Of a stretch of DNA of 64,000 nucleotides, positions 12,355 to 64,000 are shown one piece after another; position 1 is the stretch's first letter; each line of letters opens with the position of its first letter. The notes under the pieces are model-generated. The model saw nothing but the letters and a program-made list of their open reading frames with translations. It was not told the origin of the DNA and ran no database searches. The position numbers and the translations under genes are program-made. This DNA comes from Paulinella micropora (Eukaryota; Cercozoa; Imbricatea; Euglyphida). The stretch is from the NCBI GenBank assembly GCA_009731375.1, contig BJOX01000035.1, positions 199,886 to 263,885 of the forward strand. The letters are read 5' to 3'.

Positions 12355-12393
12355 CTTGTCGATGCAGTCATAGCCACCCCCGAACCCAAGCAT
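12355..12393 (-). CDS. Small exon joining the PX domain upstream
   Basis: Thirteen codons (MLGFGGGYDCIDK) between a TAG acceptor and a GTC donor, both in phase 0, which join directly to the PX exon at 10633-10710. Its first codon is ATG, but it follows a good acceptor, so it may be internal or the start of the coding sequence. Confidence 0.6.
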
Positions 12394-12429
12394 CTACAAC
12401 ACAAACCAGCCCAGCCCTGCTCTCTATAT

Positions 12430-12596
<167 letters not shown>

Positions 12597-12640
12597 TGCT
12601 GGGCGCGTGTGCAGGCTGGCTGTGGAGTGTTGTCTCACAC

Positions 12641-12762
12641 CTCTGCGATGAAGCTCCACACGGTGACTGCTCAAGCCCGCGGACTCGCAGGCACACAAGC
12701 GCTGGATCGGATGTTCCAAGCAGAACAGCCGATCACTGGGCTTGCAGGCCTGCTGCGGCGAC
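12641..12762 (-). CDS. B-box zinc-finger-like exon
   Basis: The minus-strand exon reads ACKPSDRLFCLEHPIQRLCA followed by CESAGLSSHRVELHRR. The spacing of Cys, Cys, Cys and the closing His pair fits a B-box zinc finger (C-x2-C and H-x(4)-H style ligands), found in TRIM-like and other ubiquitin-linked proteins. The donor at 12639-12640 leaves phase 1, whereas the next recognised exon (12355-12393) starts in phase 0. Either an exon is missing in the CT-rich stretch between them, or another donor is used, or this belongs to a different gene. The acceptor may be at 12749, 12752 or 12762. Confidence 0.55.
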
Positions 12763-12881
12763 CTGGCCACATACCCACCCCGCACCACACAAAACATGCA
12801 GACAGGCAGCACAGATATGTGTATGCAGAGGTCTACGCGTATGCTAGGTACATGTAGATATGTATTTTTCTCTGCTTGTAT

Positions 12882-13587
<706 letters not shown>

Positions 13588-13590
<3 letters not shown>

Positions 13591-14810
13591 GATGGGATGG
13601 GATAGGGTAGGATGGAATGGGATGGGATGGGATGGGATGGGATGATGGGATGGGATAGGATGGGATGGGATGGGATAAGATGGGATGGGATGGGATGGGA
13701 TGGGAAGAGATGGGATGGGGTGGGGTGGGGTGGGATGGGATGGGATGGGATGGGATGGGATGGGATGGNNNNNNNNNNNNNNNNNNNNNNNNNNNNNNNN
13801 NNNNNNNNNNNNNNNNNNNNNNNNNNNNNNNNNNNNNNNNNNNNNNNNNNNNNNNNNNNNNNNNNNNNNNNNNNNNNNNNNNNNNNNNNNNNNNNNNNNN
13901 NNNNNNNNNNNNNNNNNNNNNNNNNNNNNNNNNNNNNNNNNNNNNNNNNNNNNNNNNNNNNNNNNNNNNNNNNNNNNNNNNNNNNNNNNNNNNNNNNNNN
14001 NNNNNNNNNNNNNNNNNNNNNNNNNNNNNNNNNNNNNNNNNNNNNNNNNNNNNNNNNNNNNNNNNNNNNNNNNNNNNNNNNNNNNNNNNNNNNNNNNNNN
14101 NNNNNNNNNNNNNNNNNNNNNNNNNNNNNNNNNNNNNNNNNNNNNNNNNNNNNNNNNNNNNNNNNNNNNNNNNNNNNNNNNNNNNNNNNNNNNNNNNNNN
14201 NNNNNNNNNNNNNNNNNNNNNNNNNNNNNNNNNNNNNNNNNNNNNNNNNNNNNNNNNNNNNNNNNNNNNNNNNNNNNNNNNNNNNNNNNNNNNNNNNNNN
14301 NNNNNNNNNNNNNNNNNNNNNNNNNNNNNNNNNNNNNNNNNNNNNNNNNNNNNNNNNNNNNNNNNNNNNNNNNNNNNNNNNNNNNNNNNNNNNNNNNNNN
14401 NNNNNNNNNNNNNNNNNNNNNNNNNNNNNNNNNNNNNNNNNNNNNNNNNNNNNNNNNNNNNNNNNNNNNNNNNNNNNNNNNNNNNNNNNNNNNNNNNNNN
14501 NNNNNNNNNNNNNNNNNNNNNNNNNNNNNNNNNNNNNNNNNNNNNNNNNNNNNNNNNNNNNNNNNNNNNNNNNNNNNNNNNNNNNNNNNNNNNNNNNNNN
14601 NNNTGGGATAGGATGGGATAGGATGGGATGGGATGGGATGGGTGGGATGGGATGGGATGGGATGGGATGGGAGGGTTGGGATGGGTTGGGATGGACGGGA
14701 TGGGAGATCTGATGGGATGGGATGGGATGGATGGGATGGAATGGAAATGGAATGGATGGAATGGATGGGATGGGATGGATGGGTGGAATGGATGGGATGG
14801 GATGGAGAGA
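13588..14810. repeat. (GGGAT)n pentanucleotide array with N-gap
   Basis: GGGAT units with point variants run from about 13588 to 14790, interrupted by an 835-base gap (13769-14603). The array then grades into a GGA/GAA-rich purine stretch to about 14950. No gene is supported. Confidence 0.95.
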
Positions 14811-14949
14811 GGAAAGGAGAGAGGGAGAGAAGAGAGTTAAGGAGGCGGAGGAGGTGGGAGGAGTACTGGGAGGAAGAGGAAGACTAGGAGGAAGAGGAAG
14901 GAGGAAGAGGAGGAGGAGGGGGAGGAGGGGGAGCAGGAGGAGAAGGCAA

Positions 14950-15505
14950 GAAAATAAAGAAGGGGGCGGTACCCTTGGTCACGACGATTACGTTCAAGAT
15001 TTCCTGTGAAATTTTCCCTGTAGCGATGGAAAATAGAACTTTGATTGAGGGGTTTCGAACCCCAAGCAATCAGTCGAACACACCCATGAACAGAGCAGAC
15101 CACAAAACCATTTACTGTGGTGTGGCCACCGATGCCTGGCTAATGTGGGAGAGATACGGAAGAAAAGGGAAGAAATAGGCAAAATTGTTTGATGGTTACC
15201 GGTAGGTTCTGTTGGTCTGTTGGTCTTTTATTTAGAAACATTTCTCCAGGATTCCACTAAAACGTCAAGTTTAAAACTAGACATTCATCGCGGTGGAGCT
15301 CTCCTTCGTTCAGTATTAAATGAATATTGATCTGGGAAATATATGTGTACAGGTAAAGTCGCAATATCGCGATCGGTCAAGATATAAGCTTAAGTTAGTC
15401 CTTGGAGTATTAGGGTCGCGAAGTATTAAAACGTCTGCACCATTACCGTCTTTCTGGTTAGCCGTGGCCATGGTGTGTATGTAAATACAGTCAAGATGTG
15501 TCATA
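14950..15505. other. Unassigned unique sequence
   Basis: About 550 bases of non-repetitive sequence between the pentanucleotide and CT arrays. I found no exon with consistent splice sites. A ggtttcgaacccc motif at about 15050-15062 resembles a polymerase III B box, so a SINE remnant is possible. Confidence 0.35.
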
Positions 15506-15596
15506 CATACATACATACATACATACACACAATCTCTCTCTCTCTCTGTCTCTCTCTCTCTGTCTCTCTCTCTCTGTCTCTCTCTCTCTGTCTCTC

Positions 15597-15641
<45 letters not shown>

Positions 15642-16098
15642 NNNNNNNNNNNNNNNNNNNNNNNNNNNNNNNNNNNNNNNNNNNNNNNNNNNNNNNNNNN
15701 NNNNNNNNNNNNNNNNNNNNNNNNNNNNNNNNNNNNNNNNNNNNNNNNNNNNNNNNNNNNNNNNNNNNNNNNNNNNNNNNNNNNNNNNNNNNNNNNNNNN
15801 NNNNNNNNNNNNNNNNNNNNNNNNNNNNNNNNNNNNNNNNNNNNNNNNNNNNNNNNNNNNNNNNNNNNNNNNNNNNNNNNNNNNNNNNNNNNNNNNNNNN
15901 NNNNNNNNNNNNNNNNNNNNNNNNNNNNNNNNNNNNNNNNNNNNNNNNNNNNNNNNNNNNNNNNNNNNNNNNNNNNNNNNNNNNNNNNNNNNNNNNNNNT
16001 CTCTCTCTCTCTCTCTCTCTATCGCTCTCTCTATCGCACTCTCTCTCTCTCTCGCTCTCTCGCTCTCTCTCGCTCTCTCTCTCTCACCTCTCTCACTC

Positions 16099-16140
<42 letters not shown>

Positions 16141-18081
16141 CTCTCTCTCTCGCTCTCTCTCGCGCTCTCTCTCTCACACTCGCTCTCTCTCACTCGCTCA
16201 CTCACTCACACACTCACTCACACAATCACACACACACAAACACACACAAACACACACGCACACACACACACACACCACACAAACACACACAAACACAAAC
16301 ACACACAAACACACACAAACACACACACACACAAATACACAAACACACACACACACACAAACACATACAAACAGACACAAACACACAAACACACACACAC
16401 ACAAACACACAAACACACACAAACACACACACACATACACACAAACACACAAACACAAACACACACACAAACACACACACAGACACACAAACACACACAC
16501 AAACACACACACAATCACACACACACACACAAACACACACACAAACACACACACAAACACACACACACACACAAACACACACACACTCTGTCTCTCACTC
16601 TCTCTCTCTCTCTCTCTCTCTCGCTCTCTCTCGCTCTCACTCACTCACTGACTTCACACACACACAAACACACAAACACACACAAACACATACAAACACA
16701 CAAACACACAAACACACAAACACACACAAACACAAACACAAACAGACACACACACACACACACAAACACACAAACACACAAACACACACACACACACAAA
16801 CACAAACACAAACACAAACACACACACANNNNNNNNNNNNNNNNNNNNNNNNNNNNNNNNNNNNNNNNNNNNNNNNNNNNNNNNNNNNNNNNNNNNNNNN
16901 NNNNNNNNNNNNNNNNNNNNNNNNNNNNNNNNNNNNNNNNNNNNNNNNNNNNNNNNNNNNNNNNNNNNNNNNNNNNNNNNNNNNNNNNNNNNNNNNNNNN
17001 NNNNNNNNNNNNNNNNNNNNNNNNNNNNNNNNNNNNNNNNNNNNNNNNNNNNNNNNNNNNNNNNNNNNNNNNNNNNNNNNNNNNNNNNNNNNNNNNNNNN
17101 NNNNNNNNNNNNNNNNNNNNNNNNNNNNNNNNNNNNNNNNNNNNNNNNNNNNNNNNNNNNNNNNNNNNNNNNNNNNNNNNNNNNNNNNNNNNNNNNNNNN
17201 NNNNNNNNNNNNNNNNNNNNNNNNNNNNNNNNNNNNNNNNNNNNNNNNNNNNNNNNNNNNNNNNNNNNNNNNNNNNNNNNNNNNNNNNNNNNNNNNNNNN
17301 NNNNNNNNNNNNNNNNNNNNNNNNNNNNNNNNNNNNNNNNNNNNNNNNNNNNNNNNNNNNNNNNNNNNNNNNNNNNNNNNNNNNNNNNNNNNNNNNNNNN
17401 NNNNNNNNNNNNNNNNNNNNNNNNNNNNNNNNNNNNNNNNNNNNNNNNNNNNNNNNNNNNNNNNNNNNNNNNNNNNNNNNNNNNNNNNNNNNNNNNNNNN
17501 NNNNNNNNNNNNNNNNNNNNNNNNNNNNNNNNNNNNNNNNNNNNNNNNNNNNNNNNNNNNNNNNNNNNNNNNNNNNNNNNNNNNNNNNNNNNNNNNNNNN
17601 NNNNNNNNNNNNNNNNNNNNNNNNNNNNNNNNNNNNNNNNNNNNNNNNNNNNNNNNNNNNNNNNNNNNNNNNNNNNNNNNNNNNNNNNNNNNNNNNNNNN
17701 NNNNNNNNNNNNNNNNNNNNNNNNNNNNNNNNNNNNNNNNNNNNNNNNNNNNNNNNNNNNNNNNNNNNNNNNNNNNNNNNACACACACACAAACACACAC
17801 ACACACACAAACACACACACACTCTGTCTCTCACTCTCTCTCTCTCTCTCTCTCTCTCGCTCTCTCTCGCTCTCACTCACTCACTGACTTCACACACACA
17901 CAAACACACAAACACACACAAACACATACAAACACACAAACACACAAACACACAAACACACACAAACACAAACACAAACAGACACACACACACACACACA
18001 AACACACAAACACACAAACACACACACACACACAAACACAAACACAAACACAAACACACACACAAGCACACACACACACAA

Positions 18082-18130
<49 letters not shown>

Positions 18131-18300
18131 CACACACACACAACACACACACACACACCACACACACACACACACACACACCACACACACATATATATAT
18201 ATACATATATATGTATATATATATAATATTATATATATATATGTATATACATATATATATGTATATATATATATACATATATATACACATATATGATCAT
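15506..18300. repeat. (CT)n, (CA/CAAA)n and (AT)n arrays with two gaps
   Basis: Nearly continuous CT, CA/CACAAA and finally AT repeats, with gaps at 15642-15999 and 16829-17780. Sequence left of the second gap (about 16545-16828) recurs to the right (17781-18064), offset 1236. The frames of more than 900 codons across this region are repeat plus N and are not genes. Confidence 0.95.
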
Positions 18301-19665
18301 TTATGTATATAAACTTGTCTATTCGTATATCAAATACAATGTCAAAAACATGTAAAACAAATATATGTTGACAGAAAATGACAGCATGTTTTTACATAGT
18401 TATTAATATTAATATTTCTGGTACTGGTGGCAGTTGATCGGTTCCTTTATAGGACTGATTATTGCTTTACCTATTTAATCATATGTATTTCCTTTATTCA
18501 AGTTTAGCGGGTAGATAGTTCAAATTGATTGAGCCTGTGTTTGGTTCAGTTTCCTTCTGTCTTAATAAAGACCAAGTGGCGTCTACAGAATGGGAACCCC
18601 TCCCCCAGCTACCTCGTAACACGGCGTTACAATGATGTCGCCAGTAATAAAAAAATTGTAAAAAAATCTCAGCTAGTATTAATATTTTAGTTTAAACGCA
18701 GATTTGCGCCCCAAAATTTCATTATATATGCTAACTCAGCTACATATGACCGTAACGTGCGTGTTTCACGGAAAATCGGTGAAAAAGGTAATACCCTGAG
18801 AGTGGGAAAAAGGCAATAGTTGATATTTTATAAAAAGAACTCTGACTTGATCGTTTGAAACTGAGTCATTTCTGAACGAAATCGAAAACTACTATATATC
18901 AGTTAGTGAAGTCGAAACGTCGTGAAGAGGAGAATCTGATGAACCGGTCCGTGGCAAAAAGAGTGAATTCACTGTCAACGGTAAAAGTTTTGGCCGGTCG
19001 TTAAGGCGCTCAATCAGATATTTTGCGAAGTTCAAATCATTTAGCAAACTCACAATCTACGTTGTGGCATTCGTGTTCGCATTTTGCAACCCAAGTCTGC
19101 AACAAGTAGAAATCTACGTAAATAAACGAAGTGACCGCTCTGCTATTTACTGCCGGCCCCCGGGTATTTCACCTGCTCTTAGGAGTCAGCACTTAATGCA
19201 GCCACAGAGATCTTTATTAAGAGTTCGTTGTGCAATTACCCCTTGGGGTTGTATCCAAACTCACAATCTTCAAGGCCGCTTAGAGGTTGAATCCAATTAT
19301 AAGTCAAACCGATTCTGGCTGAGAGGTCGGACTGGACGGTGGAGGACACGACGCCGGTGCCCGACAGCAGCACGTTCAAGTCGGGGGCCACTCAAGCCAA
19401 ACTGAGGCCACTTGAAGTTTCGGACTCTGCTACAACCGTGGCAGGGTGGCAAAGGAAATTTTGAATTTCAACTCTTTATGGTATGATGATTACAAAATGT
19501 GTTTCTACCGCGGCTTCAAGCCGCCGGCCTTCAAGTCAAACGACCAGTTAAAAGTCGGACTCGGATTGTACATCGTACAGAATTGTTCACTGAGTGGCAC
19601 TAATTCGTAGTAATGACTGATCAAATTCTTTGCTTATTCTGTACTCTCATCAAAATGACGCTGCT
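18301..19665. other. Unassigned AT-rich unique sequence
   Basis: About 1.35 kb with few simple repeats. I could not find a convincing exon chain on either strand. A short phrase (aactcacaatct) occurs twice, near 19048 and 19259. It lies downstream of the large gene's stop and may be intergenic or hold a decayed element. Confidence 0.4.
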
Positions 19666-19686
19666 TCTCTCTCTCTCTCTCTATCA

Positions 19687-19723
<37 letters not shown>

Positions 19724-19820
19724 CTCTCTCTCTCTCTCTGTCTCTCTCTCTGTCTCTCTCTCTGTCTCTCTCTCTGTCTCTCTCACTGTCTCTCTCTCTG
19801 TCTCTCTGTCTCTTTCTCTG

Positions 19821-19882
<62 letters not shown>

Positions 19883-19900
19883 TCTCTCTCTCTGCCTGTC
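19666..19900. repeat. (CT)n/(CTGT)n array
   Basis: CT repeats with TGTC interruptions. The unique sequence from 19900 to 20349 that follows is probably 3' untranslated or intergenic for the large minus-strand gene. Confidence 0.9.
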
Positions 19901-20349
19901 TGTCTCGATGATGAACACACGGAGACAAACGGTCTTCACAAAAGCGGTATAATATATAGCCTTATGGGAACGTTTGACTTTCCTTTCAGTCAAGTCACCT
20001 CCATGTTTTTATCATCATCTTCTCTGCAAAACTTCGAGTCGTCAGCAAACTTGATTGCAAAACTTCCTGTGTCTGTTCTATCTTCGTATTCTTTTCTTTT
20101 GTTGCCCTTCAGTAAATGTGTAGATGGCAGCAGTGCTCAGTCATGTAAGCACAACACATCCTGTCCTGTTTGAACAGGCAACCCGAGGCAAAGTTTGCCA
20201 CAGCCTTCCAGCTGACTTTCTGCTTTCTGTGTCGACCAAGAGAACCAGTCGGCTCGGGCTGGCTGCACGAGTTCACATTTGTGGCAAATGTGTGCGGACA
20301 TGCTGGCCTAGCTGCGGCTGGTTACTGTAGCTGAGGGCGGGGAATCACA

Positions 20350-63813
<43,464 letters not shown>

Positions 63814-64000
63814 CTGCAGCAAACAGACACACAGTTATACAGTTAGGATTTCCAGCTGCAGCTGTGTTGTCTAGTAGTGCCTTTCTGCGAATATGTGCGT
63901 GCTTGAATATGTCCTTTCGTGTCTAGGTGTGCTTAAGTCTTAAGATCCGCCTGTGTGTGTGGGTGTGTGTGTTTGAAAGAGAGAGGGGGGGGGGGGGGGG
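63814..64000. other. Window edge, presumed intron of the large gene
   Basis: No further exon was recognised. A GT tract, GA and poly(G) end the window at 63950-64000. Confidence 0.5.

Noticed and set aside
15475-18312. A plus-strand open frame of 945 codons
   Set aside because: It consists of CT and CA microsatellite translated as Ser/Leu and His/Thr plus more than 1.3 kb of N. No protein features.

Overview
This is a window of a nuclear genome from an intron-dense microbial eukaryote (a protist or alga; I cannot place the lineage). Three things point to this: genes broken into many short GC-rich exons by AG-ended introns, introns filled with di- to hexanucleotide repeats, and tRNA-derived SINEs with poly(ATT) tails. 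The window has 19 N-gaps, nearly all inside simple repeats. No rRNA, functional tRNA, CRISPR array or prokaryotic gene organisation was found. Most long open frames here are translations of microsatellites and are not genes.

Layout. 0.3-0.85 kb: last visible exons of an unrecognised minus-strand gene. 1.0-2.45 kb: SINE and trinucleotide complex. 2.75-5.04 kb: plus-strand F-box-like/leucine-rich-repeat gene that carries two in-frame TAA codons and a 19-bp duplication frameshift, so probably a pseudogene. 5.0-7.0 kb: AT-rich spacer, a repeat element and a degenerate minisatellite. 7.02-10.71 kb: minus-strand exons that join in phase into a PX (phosphoinositide-binding) domain with a Ser-rich tail; an exon at 12.36 kb joins them, and a B-box zinc-finger exon at 12.64-12.76 kb may be its upstream part. 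10.98-20.3 kb: microsatellite arrays, gaps, two repeat-flanked elements and about 2 kb of unassigned unique sequence.

20.35-63.8 kb: one very large minus-strand gene, 5' end outside the window. I worked out by hand 117 exons totalling 9,546 bases; every junction keeps one reading frame and it ends at a TAG at 20350-20352, giving at least 3,181 residues. From the N-terminal side the product has a DNRLRE/CBM96-like module, a linker module, EGF and laminin-EGF-like repeats, several IPT/TIG domains, about 870 residues of GCC2/GCC3 (ephrin-receptor-like) cysteine-rich repeats, a region with about eight membrane segments, and a Ser/Pro/acidic cytoplasmic tail. It reads as a giant cell-surface adhesion or sensor protein. 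All its introns carry repeats, one contains a SINE cluster (53.4-55.1 kb), and several carry partial copies of neighbouring exons.

Nothing links the four genes into one pathway. The large gene and the PX gene share intron style (frequent GTC donors, CAG acceptors). All exon boundaries are inferred from reading frame and splice dinucleotides, without transcript evidence.
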